Source: JANQPX01 sp965222015 (GTDB lineage Bacteria; Pseudomonadota; Alphaproteobacteria; Geminicoccales; Geminicoccaceae). Taken from it: a DNA stretch of 64,000 nucleotides. The notes beneath the pieces were generated by a model. It made no database searches. It was given only the letters and a program-made list of their open reading frames with translations, and was not told where the DNA came from. The stretch's first letter is position 1; each line of letters opens with the position of its first letter. The DNA lies in the NCBI GenBank assembly GCA_965222015.1, contig CBDCTL010000022.1, positions 1 through 64,000 of the forward strand, given 5' to 3'. Below are positions 28,042 to 36,826 of this stretch, one piece after another. Position numbers and translations under genes: made by a program.

Positions 28042-28989
28042 ATGAAGAAAGTCGCCATGGCCATGCTGGCCGGAACGATGCTCGCGCCATTTGCGGCGAG
28101 CGCCGCCGACATGACGATCGGCATCACGCAGAACAATGTCGGCGTTGACAGCTATCAGACCACTTATGAAAAGGCGTTCATCGAACACGCCGGCGGGAAA
28201 GACGGAGTCGAAACCGTCGTGCTCGATGCCGGCGGCGACGTCGCCCGGCAGATCGCGCAGATGCAGGACCTGATCCAGCAGCAGGTCGACGCGATCATCA
28301 TCTGGCCGACCAACGGCAAGGCCGTCGTCCCTGTGGTGCGCCAGGCCGATCAAGCCGGCATTCCGGTGATCATCACCAACTCGCAGATCGCCGAAGAGGG
28401 GCAGGAATTCATCAAATCCTTCTCCGGGCCGGACAACATCACCCAGGGCATCTATGCCGCGGAGATGATGTGCGACAAGTTGAAGGCTGAAGGCAAGGAG
28501 GCGGGCAAGATCGTCCAGATCTCGGGTCAGCCCGGCTACACTACCGCGATCGAGCGCGCCAAGGGCTTCGAGGACCGTCTCCCCGAGGTCTGTCCCGACG
28601 TCGAACTGATGGAGACGCAGCCCGGAGACTGGAACCGCGAGAAGTCGCAGCGGGTGATGGAAAACTTCCTCATCAAATATGACGCCATCGACGGCGTGTA
28701 TTCGGGCGACGACAATATGGGTGTCGGCGCGCTGAATGCGGCCAAGGATGCCGGCCGTGCCGGTGACATCATCTTCATCGGCGCAACCAACTTCGCGGTC
28801 GGCTACGAGGCGATGGAGCGCGGCGAATATTGGGGCTCGGTCTATCAGTCCCCGGTCGAGGACGCCAAGAACGCGCTCGACACCGCGATCGCCGTGCTCA
28901 ATGGCGAGGAGGTGCCGGCTCTCAACTACTTCGATACGCCGAAGATCACCCAGGACAACATGGGCGATTACACCAAGCCCGTCTTCTGA
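28042..28989 (+). CDS. Sugar ABC transporter periplasmic binding protein (type I fold, RbsB-like)
   Basis: 315 residues with a signal peptide MKKVAMAMLAGTMLAPFAAS cleaved near Ala22 and a type I periplasmic binding fold: MTIGITQNNVGVDSYQTTYE, then DLIQQQVDAIIIWPTNGKA and GIPVIITNSQ, and in the second lobe GVYSGDDNMGVGALNAAKDAG and YWGSVYQSP. The ligand of a ribose/xylose/erythritol-type importer cannot be read from sequence. GAGGGG lies ahead of ATG 28042. It is the first gene of the operon that includes two permeases, an ATPase and downstream catabolic genes, and is divergent from the SBP-fusion regulator. Confidence 0.9.
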   Translation: MKKVAMAMLAGTMLAPFAASAADMTIGITQNNVGVDSYQTTYEKAFIEHAGGKDGVETVVLDAGGDVARQIAQMQDLIQQQVDAIIIWPTNGKAVVPVVRQADQAGIPVIITNSQIAEEGQEFIKSFSGPDNITQGIYAAEMMCDKLKAEGKEAGKIVQISGQPGYTTAIERAKGFEDRLPEVCPDVELMETQPGDWNREKSQRVMENFLIKYDAIDGVYSGDDNMGVGALNAAKDAGRAGDIIFIGATNFAVGYEAMERGEYWGSVYQSPVEDAKNALDTAIAVLNGEEVPALNYFDTPKITQDNMGDYTKPVF

Positions 28990-29118
28990 GGCTGTGATCC
29001 GCCATCATGTGCGTCCGGCGGGAAGTCGGGCGCACATGAACGGCCGGGTGTGATCAACGGGCAGCGATCCCGAAGACCACGAACGAATGCGGATCGCGCA
29101 AGAGCGGGGAGGCTTACG

Positions 29119-30111
29119 ATGGCGACTGACGTTCGCAGGGATGTCGACTATCAGGCAATGATCAAGGATGTCCTGACCCATCAGGGTATCCTGGTCGCCT
29201 TCGTCATCTTCATCATCGGGTTCGGCCTGATTTCGGAGCGGTTCCTGTCGCCCGACAATGTCATGACCGTGATCCGCCAGGCCTCGATCGTCGGCTGCAT
29301 CGCGCTCGGCGTCACCGTGGTGGTGATCGGCGGCAATCTCGATCTTTCGGTTGGCTCGCTGCTCTCCTTCTCGACCGTGCTGGTGGTCGATCTGCATGAC
29401 AAGATCGGTCCCGGCGGCGCGATGCTGATGATGTTCTTCTGCACATTGATGATCGGCTCGCTGACCGGTTTTCTCGTCGGCTATCTGAGACTCAATTCGC
29501 TGATCGTGACGCTCGGCATGCTGTCCGCGATCCAGGGCGTCACGCTCATTTATACGGGCGGCCAGAACGTTGACATCGTCAACCAGGAGGACACCTGGTT
29601 CGCCTTCTTCGGCCGCGGCTCGCTGTTCGGCATCACCACGCCGGTGTTCATCTTTCTCATACTGGCGGTCATCCTGCAGATCGTCTTGAGCAAATCGACC
29701 TATGGCCGCCAGGTATTCGCGGTCGGCGGCAACCCCGAGGCGGCCACCTTCTCCGGCATCAAGCGCAGCCGCATCGTGTTCAGCACCTATCTGGTCTCCG
29801 CCTTCGCCGTCGGCTGCGCCGCGGTGATCATGGGCTCGCGCGTCATGGGCTCGCAGAACAATGTCGGCCAGGGCTATGAGCTTCTGGTGCTGGCCGGCGT
29901 GATTCTCGGCGGCACCAGTCTGCTCGGCGGCTCCGGCAGCGTGTTCAAGACCGTGATCGGTGTCCTTATTCTCGGTTTCATCCAGAACGGCCTCCTGCTG
30001 CTCGGCTTTCCCTACTACGCCCAGTGGCTGGTGACCTGGGTCGTGATCATCCTCGCCGTCTGGCTCGACGTCGCCTCGAAGCGCGGCTCGCTGTTCAGCA
30101 AGATCGCCTGA
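29119..30111 (+). CDS. Sugar ABC transporter permease (RbsC/BPD_transp_2 family), first of two
   Basis: 330 residues with about nine or ten membrane helices. Family marks are GCIALGVTVVVIGGNLDLSVG near residue 65, where NLDLSVG is the conserved RbsC motif, FAVGGNPEAATFSGI near 200, and LAGVILGGTSLLGGSGSVFK near 255, the C-terminal motif. The GGGGAGG site precedes ATG 29119. It pairs with the next permease to form a heterodimeric channel energised by the single double-domain ATPase. It lies 129 bases after the binding-protein gene. Confidence 0.9.
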   Translation: MATDVRRDVDYQAMIKDVLTHQGILVAFVIFIIGFGLISERFLSPDNVMTVIRQASIVGCIALGVTVVVIGGNLDLSVGSLLSFSTVLVVDLHDKIGPGGAMLMMFFCTLMIGSLTGFLVGYLRLNSLIVTLGMLSAIQGVTLIYTGGQNVDIVNQEDTWFAFFGRGSLFGITTPVFIFLILAVILQIVLSKSTYGRQVFAVGGNPEAATFSGIKRSRIVFSTYLVSAFAVGCAAVIMGSRVMGSQNNVGQGYELLVLAGVILGGTSLLGGSGSVFKTVIGVLILGFIQNGLLLLGFPYYAQWLVTWVVIILAVWLDVASKRGSLFSKIA

Positions 30112-30123
30112 GGAGGGAAACCG

Positions 30124-31074
30124 ATGAACGACGTCAAGCGCCTTCTCCTGACCCAGCCGATCTGGATCTTTCTGGTCGCCTGCATCGTGTTCTTCAGCCT
30201 GACCAGCGAGCATTTCTTCGATGCGCGCAACTTCACCAACATCCTGGTGCAGACCTCGACCATCGGGCTGATCGCGCTCGGCATGACCTTCGTCATGATC
30301 AACGGCAATATCGATCTTTCGGTCGGCGCCGTGGTCGCGCTCGCCGCCTCGCTGGCCGTCGGTCTGCAGGAACCGCTCGGGCTGATTCCGGCGGTGATCG
30401 TCGGCCTTCTTTCCGGCGCGGTGCTCGGCTTCATCAACGGCATGATCGTCTGGAAGACCGGTGTGGACGCCTTCATCGTCACCCTCGGCGCGATGATCGG
30501 CGTGCGCGGTCTGGTGTTCGTCTACACCGAGGAGCAGTCCTTCTACGCGACCAACTTCGCCTATTCAGACTTCGGCATGAGCTCGGTCGGGCCTGTGCCG
30601 ACGCTGGCGGTGATCTTCATCGTCGTCGCGATCCTGATGCACTGGGTTCTGTCCTCCACGCTGCACGGCCGCAACGTCTACGCGGTCGGCGGCAATCGCG
30701 AGGCGGCGGTCAATGCCGGCATCCGGGTCGGGCCGCATATGGTGATCAACTTCGTGATCGTCGGCTTTCTCGCAGCGCTCGCCGGCATCACGCTCTCCAG
30801 CCAAATGGGCGCTTCGACCCCCAATCTCGGGCGCGACTTCGAGCTCTGGACGATCACCGCCGTGGTGCTCGGAGGCACCAAGCTCACCGGCGGCTCCGGC
30901 AACATCATCGGCACGGTCGGCGGCGTGCTCGCGATCGGCGTGCTCAGGAACGGCATGAACCTTCTGCAGGTGCCTGCCTTCTACGTCCTCGTGATCATGG
31001 GCGCGATCCTGATCCTGGTGCTGTTCATCGACAAGCAGCTTACCCGCGCCGGCGCCGAGGAGTTGCGGCTATGA
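30124..31074 (+). CDS. Sugar ABC transporter permease (RbsC family), second of two
   Basis: 316 residues. The same motifs as the first permease appear: TFVMINGNIDLSVGAVVAL, YAVGGNREAAVNAGI and TAVVLGGTKLTGGSGNIIG, with ~9 helices. It begins 12 bases after the first permease (GAGGGAAACCG then ATG) and overlaps the start of the ATPase gene, all in one transcript. Having two different permeases rather than a homodimer is less common for this family. Clear residue differences from the first permease argue for an old duplication. Confidence 0.9.
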   Translation: MNDVKRLLLTQPIWIFLVACIVFFSLTSEHFFDARNFTNILVQTSTIGLIALGMTFVMINGNIDLSVGAVVALAASLAVGLQEPLGLIPAVIVGLLSGAVLGFINGMIVWKTGVDAFIVTLGAMIGVRGLVFVYTEEQSFYATNFAYSDFGMSSVGPVPTLAVIFIVVAILMHWVLSSTLHGRNVYAVGGNREAAVNAGIRVGPHMVINFVIVGFLAALAGITLSSQMGASTPNLGRDFELWTITAVVLGGTKLTGGSGNIIGTVGGVLAIGVLRNGMNLLQVPAFYVLVIMGAILILVLFIDKQLTRAGAEELRL

Positions 31075-32594
31075 CCGAGCCCGTCCTGAAACTCGAAGGT
31101 ATCACCAAGCGCTTCCCCGCGGTCACCGCGCTGGACAAGGTCGACTTCGACGTCCGTGCCGGCGAGGTGCACGCGCTCCTCGGCGAGAACGGTGCCGGCA
31201 AGTCCACCCTGATGAAGGTGCTGGACGGCGTCCACAGCGCGGATGAAGGCCACATCCATCTCGACGGCGAGATGATCGATCCGAAGACGCCGCTGGAAGC
31301 CAAGAAGGCCGGCATCGTCCTCATCCATCAGGAGCTTTCGCTGGCACCACAGATGTCGGTCGCCGAGAATATTTTTTTGGGAAGCCTGCCCTCGAAGATG
31401 CTCGGCACGCTCGACAGAAAAAAGCTCTATGCCGACACCCAGGCGATCCTCGATCGGCTGGAATGCGATTTCGGTCCGGGCACGATCGCCGGCGACCTCT
31501 CGATCGCCAAGCGCCAGATGGTCGAGATCGCCCGCGCTTTGGTGTTCACGCCCAAGATCGTGGTGTTCGACGAGCCGACCGCCTCGCTCACCGATCACGA
31601 GAAGGACATCCTGTTCAGGATCATCCGCGATCTGAAAAGCCAGGGTGTGGGCATGGTCTACATCTCACACCGCATGGACGAGATTTTCGACATTTCCGAT
31701 CGCATCTCGGTGCTGCGCGACGGCAGCTACCGCGGCACGGTCGACACCGCTGCTACCGACGAGGACGAGGTGACGCGGATGATGATCGGCCGCTCCCTCG
31801 ACAAGTCCCGGAAGATGACCAAGGGTGATCTCGGCGACACGATCCTCGAACTGGTCGATCTCACGGTGCCGGGGCTCTTCGAGGATGTCTGCCTGAGCGT
31901 GCGCAAGGGTGAGATCGTCGGCATGTACGGGCTGGTCGGCGCCGGCCGCTCCGAGGTGGCGGAGACTCTGTTCGGTCTGCGCAAACCAGCCTCCGGCCAC
32001 ATCCGGATCGAAGGCGAGGAGGCGATCAGCAATTCGCCGGACGAGGCGATCATCCGCGGCATCGCGCTGGTGCCGGAGAACCGGAAGGAGCAGGGTCTGG
32101 TGCTCGGCATGAACTGCCGGGACAACATCACGCTCTCCCATCTGGAGCGGGTCTCCCATCGCGGCTGGCTCAATCAGACCGAGGAGCTGTCGGTGTTCGA
32201 GCACTACAGAAAGCAGCTCGAGATCAAGACCCCGAGCTGGAAGCAGCGGGTGCTCAATCTTTCCGGCGGCAATCAGCAGAAGATCGTCATCGGCAAATGG
32301 CTCGGCACGCATCCACGGATCCTGATCCTGGACGAGCCGACCCGCGGCATCGATGTCGGCTCCAAGGCCGAGATCCACAACCTGATCCGCGACCTCGCCG
32401 ACCAGGGCTACGCGATCCTCGTGATCTCCTCGGAAATGCCGGAGGTCATGGGCGTGAGCAACCGCATTCTCGCCATGTATGAGGGCCGCATCACGGCCGA
32501 ATTCGATGCCGCTGACGTCACCGAGGACGAGCTCGTCCAGGCGATCACCGGCGTCACCCAAATCAAGGAACAGCGTTCAGGAGTGGAGGGTTAG
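31071..32594 (+). CDS. Sugar ABC transporter ATPase with two nucleotide-binding domains (RbsA-like)
   Basis: 507 residues comprising two ABC domains. Domain 1: Walker A GENGAGKSTLMK, ABC signature LSIAKRQMVEIARAL (degenerate LSGGQ) and Walker B KIVVFDEPTASLTD. Domain 2: the P-loop is replaced by GLVGAGRSEV, as usual in this family, with signature LSGGNQQKIVIGKWL and ILILDEPTRGIDVG. It drives import by the two permeases. The ATG at 31071 lies inside the end of the second permease, and its stop TAG is immediately followed by the ATG of the SDR gene, so import and catabolism are co-translated. Confidence 0.92.
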   Translation: MTEPVLKLEGITKRFPAVTALDKVDFDVRAGEVHALLGENGAGKSTLMKVLDGVHSADEGHIHLDGEMIDPKTPLEAKKAGIVLIHQELSLAPQMSVAENIFLGSLPSKMLGTLDRKKLYADTQAILDRLECDFGPGTIAGDLSIAKRQMVEIARALVFTPKIVVFDEPTASLTDHEKDILFRIIRDLKSQGVGMVYISHRMDEIFDISDRISVLRDGSYRGTVDTAATDEDEVTRMMIGRSLDKSRKMTKGDLGDTILELVDLTVPGLFEDVCLSVRKGEIVGMYGLVGAGRSEVAETLFGLRKPASGHIRIEGEEAISNSPDEAIIRGIALVPENRKEQGLVLGMNCRDNITLSHLERVSHRGWLNQTEELSVFEHYRKQLEIKTPSWKQRVLNLSGGNQQKIVIGKWLGTHPRILILDEPTRGIDVGSKAEIHNLIRDLADQGYAILVISSEMPEVMGVSNRILAMYEGRITAEFDAADVTEDELVQAITGVTQIKEQRSGVEG

Positions 32595-33398
32595 ATGGAC
32601 AAGACCAGATTGGCTGACAAGACCGCGCTGATCACCGGCGCCGCCCGCGGCATGGGCGCTGCGGTCGCCGAGCATTATGCCGAACAGGGCGCCAGGGTGT
32701 GCGTCGCCGACCTCAATCTCGACGGCTGCAACGAGGTGGTCGAGCGGATCAAGGACAAGGGCGGCGAGGCGATCGCCGTGTCGCTGGACGTCACCAAGCG
32801 CGACCAGATGCATGCCGCCGTGCAGGCGACGGTCGACGCCTTCGGCAGCCTCAACGTCATGCTCAACAATGCCGGCATCAACACGCCGATGATGTTCCTC
32901 GACGTCACCGAGGAGAACTGGCACCAGATCATGAACGTCAACGCGCTCGGCTGTCTGATCGGCATGCAGGAGGCGGCCAAGCAGATGATCAAGCAGGGAC
33001 GTCCGGAAAAGCCCAACAAGATCATCAATGTCGGCTCGATCCTCTCCCGCCAGGCCTTCGACGACGTCGTCCCCTACAGCTGCTCCAAGCACGCCGTGCT
33101 CGCCATGATCAATGGCGGCGCCAAGGCGCTGGTCGAGCACAACATCACGGTCAACGGCTACGCCCCCGGCGTGGTGCGCACCGAGCTTTGGGAACAGCTC
33201 GACAAGGACCTGGTCGCCATCGGCAAGTTCGAGAAGCACGGTGAGTCCATGGACCAGCTCGCCGAGAACATGATTCTGATGAAGCGTTATTCCTACCCGG
33301 AGGACGTCATCGGCACGGCGGCGTTCCTCGCAAGCCACGAGTCCGACTACATGACCGGCCAGCTTCTCATGATCGATGGCGGCATGGTCATCCAGTAA
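32595..33398 (+). CDS. Short-chain dehydrogenase/reductase (SDR), polyol- or ketol-type
   Basis: 267 residues. The NAD(P)-binding TGAARGMG is near residue 15, ADLNLDG suggests NAD preference by an acidic residue, and NNAGINTPM is near 90. The catalytic Ser lies in NVGSILSRQAF, with Tyr-x3-Lys as PYSCSKHAVL, and the C-terminal YMTGQLLMIDGGM is typical. The nearest look is to meso-butanediol/acetoin-type or sugar-alcohol dehydrogenases. In context it should oxidise the imported substrate (or its first product) to a 2-oxo compound usable by the downstream TPP enzyme (inference). No gap to the importer ATPase. Confidence 0.88.
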   Translation: MDKTRLADKTALITGAARGMGAAVAEHYAEQGARVCVADLNLDGCNEVVERIKDKGGEAIAVSLDVTKRDQMHAAVQATVDAFGSLNVMLNNAGINTPMMFLDVTEENWHQIMNVNALGCLIGMQEAAKQMIKQGRPEKPNKIINVGSILSRQAFDDVVPYSCSKHAVLAMINGGAKALVEHNITVNGYAPGVVRTELWEQLDKDLVAIGKFEKHGESMDQLAENMILMKRYSYPEDVIGTAAFLASHESDYMTGQLLMIDGGMVIQ

Positions 33399-33485
33399 CG
33401 GCTGAACCCACGCAACGATCGGCCTGCGGCGCGTGCTCCGTCGAGCGCGAACCCCGAACCGCGGGCCGACATCAGGAGACCCGAC

Positions 33486-34781
33486 ATGGCCGCATTGAAC
33501 CCGACGATCCTCCGACCCGAGGACGCGGATCACAACTGGAACTGGGAGCGGGCGATCCCGTCCCCGGGCAAGATGGGGGTCGACTTCGAGACAAGGGTCG
33601 ACTTTCGAAGGCTGCAGCGCTACCGCCTCGCCCGCGCGCAGGAGGCACTTCGGGCGAGCGACTGCGGTGCCCTTCTGCTCTTCGACGTCAACAACATCCG
33701 CTACGTCTCCGGCACCAAGATCGGCGAGTGGGAGCGTGACAAGCTCTGCCGCTTCGCGCTCCTGACTGAAGGCAACGAGCCGGTCGTCTGGGACTTCGGC
33801 TCGGCCGCAGTTCACCACCGTCTGTATTGCGACTGGCTGGATCCCTCCTCCTGCCGGGCGGGCGTGCTCGGCATGCGCGGCACCATTCCGCCGTCATTCG
33901 GGCTGATGAAGGCGCACTCCGAGGAAATCATGGCGCTCCTTCGTGAAGCCGGCGTCGCTGACGCAAAGATCGGTGTCGATCTCGCCGAGACCGCGATGAT
34001 GTTTGCGCTGCAGGACGCGGGCATGAACATCGTGGATGGCCAGCAGGTCATGCTGGCCGCGCGAGAAATCAAGAACATCGATGAGATCGTGCTGCTCAAT
34101 CAGGCGGCCGCCATGGTCGACGGCGTCTATCACATGATCTGGGAGGAGCTGAAGCCGGGCGTGCGCGAGGCGGACATCGTGGCCAATGCCAACAAGATGC
34201 TCTACGAGATGGGCTCGGACGACGTCGAGGCGATCAACGCGATCTCCGGCGAGCGCTGCAACCCCCATCCGCACAATTTCACCGACCGCATCGTGCGTCC
34301 GGGCGATCAGGCGTTCTTCGACATCCTGCAGTCCTATAACGGCTATCGCACCTGCTACTACCGCACTTTCAATGTCGGCCGCGCCACGCCGGCGCAGCAT
34401 GACGCCTATGTCAAATGCCGTGAATGGCTGGACAAGGCGATCGAGCTGATCAAGCCGGGCGTCGGCACGGACCAGGTCGCCAAGGTCTGGCCCGAGGCCC
34501 ACGAGTTCGGCTTTCCGGACGAGCTCTCCGCCTTCGGCCTGCAATTCGGCCACGGCCTCGGTCTCGCCCTTCACGAGCGTCCGATCATCAGCCGCGTGGT
34601 CAGCCTCGAGCATCCCATGGAGATCAAGACCGGCATGGTGTTCGCGCTCGAAACCTACTGCCCTGCCACCGACGGCTACTCGGCGGCGCGCATCGAGGAG
34701 GAGGTGGTGGTCACAGATAAGGGCTGTCAGGTCATCACCCACTTCCCTGCGGAAGATCTGCCGATCGCGAACGCTTATTGA
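33486..34781 (+). CDS. M24/creatinase-fold protein with altered metal site
   Basis: 431 residues, two-domain creatinase/aminopeptidase P/DddP layout. The N-terminal domain has RLARAQEALRASDCGALLLFD and NNIRYVSGTKIGEWERDK. The C-terminal pita-bread domain has FFDILQSYNGYRTCYYRTF, FGHGLGLALHERP, ALETYCPATDGY and RIEEEVVV. Dimetal M24 enzymes need two Asp in the first of these; only the first is present here and the second site is Cys/Tyr. The His and Glu motifs remain. So it may bind fewer metals, or none as in creatinase. It may act as a hydrolase or lyase on the imported compound. It is not a proven aminopeptidase. Confidence 0.75.
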   Translation: MAALNPTILRPEDADHNWNWERAIPSPGKMGVDFETRVDFRRLQRYRLARAQEALRASDCGALLLFDVNNIRYVSGTKIGEWERDKLCRFALLTEGNEPVVWDFGSAAVHHRLYCDWLDPSSCRAGVLGMRGTIPPSFGLMKAHSEEIMALLREAGVADAKIGVDLAETAMMFALQDAGMNIVDGQQVMLAAREIKNIDEIVLLNQAAAMVDGVYHMIWEELKPGVREADIVANANKMLYEMGSDDVEAINAISGERCNPHPHNFTDRIVRPGDQAFFDILQSYNGYRTCYYRTFNVGRATPAQHDAYVKCREWLDKAIELIKPGVGTDQVAKVWPEAHEFGFPDELSAFGLQFGHGLGLALHERPIISRVVSLEHPMEIKTGMVFALETYCPATDGYSAARIEEEVVVTDKGCQVITHFPAEDLPIANAY

Positions 34782-34813
34782 CTCCAACCGAGCAGGATGA
34801 GGAGCCGGCATCG

Positions 34814-35797
34814 ATGGCCAGGCCGAAGCCAAAAAAGAACACCGAGAGCTATCTTCGCATGTACCGCCAGATGGTGCGCATCCGGTCCTTCGAGGACAAT
34901 GCGAACCAGCTCTATCTCTCGGGCAAGATGCCGGGCCTCACCCACATGTACACAGGGCAGGAGGCGGTGGCGGTCGGTCTTTGCGAAGCGCTCGAAAAGA
35001 CCGACCACATCACCTCAACCCACCGCGGTCACGGTCACTGTGTGGCCAAAGGCGCTGCCTTCAAGGAAATGTTCTGCGAGCTTTTGGGCAAGGCGGAGGG
35101 CTATTGCCGCGGCAAGGGCGGCTCGATGCACATCGCCGATCAGGAGAACGGCAATCTCGGCGCGAATGCCATCGTCGGCGGCTCGGCCGGGATCGCGACC
35201 GGGGCGGCGCTCAGCGCGAGGCGGCTCGGGACGGATGCGGTCACCGTCTGCTTCTTCGGCGACGGCGCGCTCGGCCAGGGTCTCCTCTACGAGGTCATGA
35301 ACATGGCGGCCCTTTGGAAGCTGCCGGTGATCTATGCCTGCGAGAACAATCTTTACGGGGAATACACCCACGTCTCCGAGATGGCGGCGGGCGATCTCAT
35401 GGCCCGGGCGAAAGCGTTCGGCATCGAAGCCCACGAGGTCGACGGTCAGGACGTGCTCGCGGTCAACGCGCTCGCCCAGGATCTGGTGGCGCGGGCGCGC
35501 AAAGGGGAGGGGCCGTTCTTCGTTCAGCTCAACACCTATCGCTATCACGGCCACCATGTCGGCGACATCAACCGCGGCTACTACCGAACGAAGGAGGAAG
35601 AGGCCGACTGGAAAGCGAAACGCGATCCGATCGCGAATTTCGGGGCCTGGCTGGCGAAAGAGAAAATCGCCATGGCGGACGAGCTCGATGCTGTGACCGA
35701 GGAGGTCAAGGCCGATGCCGAGGCGGCGGTCGCCTATGCGCTGGATGCCGCCTATCCGCCTTCGAGCGAGGTCGACGCCCATGTCTATGCAGACTGA
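34814..35797 (+). CDS. TPP-dependent 2-oxoacid/acetoin dehydrogenase E1 alpha subunit
   Basis: 327 residues. The TPP-binding motif CFFGDGALGQGLLYEVMNMA ends at ACENNLYGEY (GDG-x~25-NN). THRGHGHCVAKG and GRGKGGSMHIAD (as ...CRGKGGSMHIAD) are the other E1 alpha marks. With the beta subunit it decarboxylates a 2-oxo acid or cleaves a diketone/acetoin-type compound and passes an acyl group to lipoyl-E2. The SDR upstream makes an acetoin- or ketol-like substrate attractive, but pyruvate or branched-chain acids are not excluded. GAGGAG lies upstream of ATG 34814. Confidence 0.88.
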   Translation: MARPKPKKNTESYLRMYRQMVRIRSFEDNANQLYLSGKMPGLTHMYTGQEAVAVGLCEALEKTDHITSTHRGHGHCVAKGAAFKEMFCELLGKAEGYCRGKGGSMHIADQENGNLGANAIVGGSAGIATGAALSARRLGTDAVTVCFFGDGALGQGLLYEVMNMAALWKLPVIYACENNLYGEYTHVSEMAAGDLMARAKAFGIEAHEVDGQDVLAVNALAQDLVARARKGEGPFFVQLNTYRYHGHHVGDINRGYYRTKEEEADWKAKRDPIANFGAWLAKEKIAMADELDAVTEEVKADAEAAVAYALDAAYPPSSEVDAHVYAD

Positions 35798-35830
35798 TCG
35801 GCGTCCCCTGAGCTTTCGAGGAAAAGAGTG

Positions 35831-36826
35831 ATGCGCGAAATAACCCTGTCCCAGGCGGTGAACGAGGCGATCGCCGAGGAAATGCGGCGCGATCCGACCA
35901 TCGTGCTGCTCGGCGAGGATGTCGCCGAAGCGGGCACGCCATTCAAGGTGCTCTCCGGCCTGGTCGAGGAATTCGGTGTGGAGCGCGTCATCGACACGCC
36001 GATCTCCGAGCCCGGCTTCACCGGCATCGCGGTCGGTGCCGCGATGACCGGGCTTCGCCCGATCGTCGATATCATGTTCGGCGACTTCCTGTTCCTGGTC
36101 ATGGACCAGCTCTGCAACCAGGCGGCCAAGACCCACTACATGTCCGGCGGCAAGCTCAAGGTGCCGATGGTGCTGCGCACCAATATGGGCGCGACCCGGC
36201 GCTCGGCCGCACAGCACAGCCAGTCCCTGCACGCGCTGCTCGCCCACATCCCCGGCCTCAAGGTGGCGCTGCCGTCCTCCGCCTATGAAGCCAAGGGCCT
36301 CCTGAAGACGGCGATCCGCGACGACAACCCCGTCGTCATCATCGAGGACAAGCTGATGTATCAGGACAAGGCGCCGGTGCCGGAAGAGGAGTTTTTGATC
36401 CCCTTCGGCGAGGCGCATGTCCTGCGCGAAGGTCGCGACATCACGCTTGTGGCCACCAGCTCGATGGTGCAGGTCGCTGCGGACGCCGCAGATCGCCTGG
36501 CAGGCGAAGGCATCGCTGCGGAGGTGATCGATCCGCGCTCGCTCGTCCCGCTCGATGAGAACACCATCCTCGCCTCGGTCAAGAAGACCAGCCGGGCGAT
36601 GGTGATCGACGAGGGCCATCAGAGCTACGGCGTCACCGCCGAGATCGCGGCGCGCATCACCGAAAAGGTTTTCTATTACTTGGACGCGCCGGTGCAGAGA
36701 ATGGGGGCGATGGACGTGCCGGTGCCGTTCTCGCCGGCGCTCGAGGATCTGACCGTGCCGACATCCGATGCAGTGGTCGAGCGCGCCCGCAAGGCCGTGC
36801 ACGGGGAACTCTTTCATGCCGCATGA
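35831..36826 (+). CDS. TPP-dependent dehydrogenase E1 beta subunit
   Basis: 331 residues of transketolase-like pyrimidine-binding and C-terminal domains. REITLSQAVNEAIAEEMRRD opens it, LLGEDVAEAGTPFKVL follows, then DTPISEPGFTGIAVGAAMTG (the activating Glu) and the C-terminal VIDPRSLVPLDENTI. The heterotetramer with E1 alpha is the usual form. The start ATG 35831 follows a GAGGAAAAGAG site; GTG 35828 is the alternative. Its 3' end overlaps the start of the first E2-like gene by 11 bases, so the E1 and E2 parts are co-translated. Confidence 0.9.
   Translation: MREITLSQAVNEAIAEEMRRDPTIVLLGEDVAEAGTPFKVLSGLVEEFGVERVIDTPISEPGFTGIAVGAAMTGLRPIVDIMFGDFLFLVMDQLCNQAAKTHYMSGGKLKVPMVLRTNMGATRRSAAQHSQSLHALLAHIPGLKVALPSSAYEAKGLLKTAIRDDNPVVIIEDKLMYQDKAPVPEEEFLIPFGEAHVLREGRDITLVATSSMVQVAADAADRLAGEGIAAEVIDPRSLVPLDENTILASVKKTSRAMVIDEGHQSYGVTAEIAARITEKVFYYLDAPVQRMGAMDVPVPFSPALEDLTVPTSDAVVERARKAVHGELFHAA

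Noticed and set aside
30024..32594. 856-codon forward frame covering the second permease and the ATPase
   Set aside because: The ATPase half is real, but the upstream half is an out-of-frame reading of the permease; the true ATPase starts at 31071.
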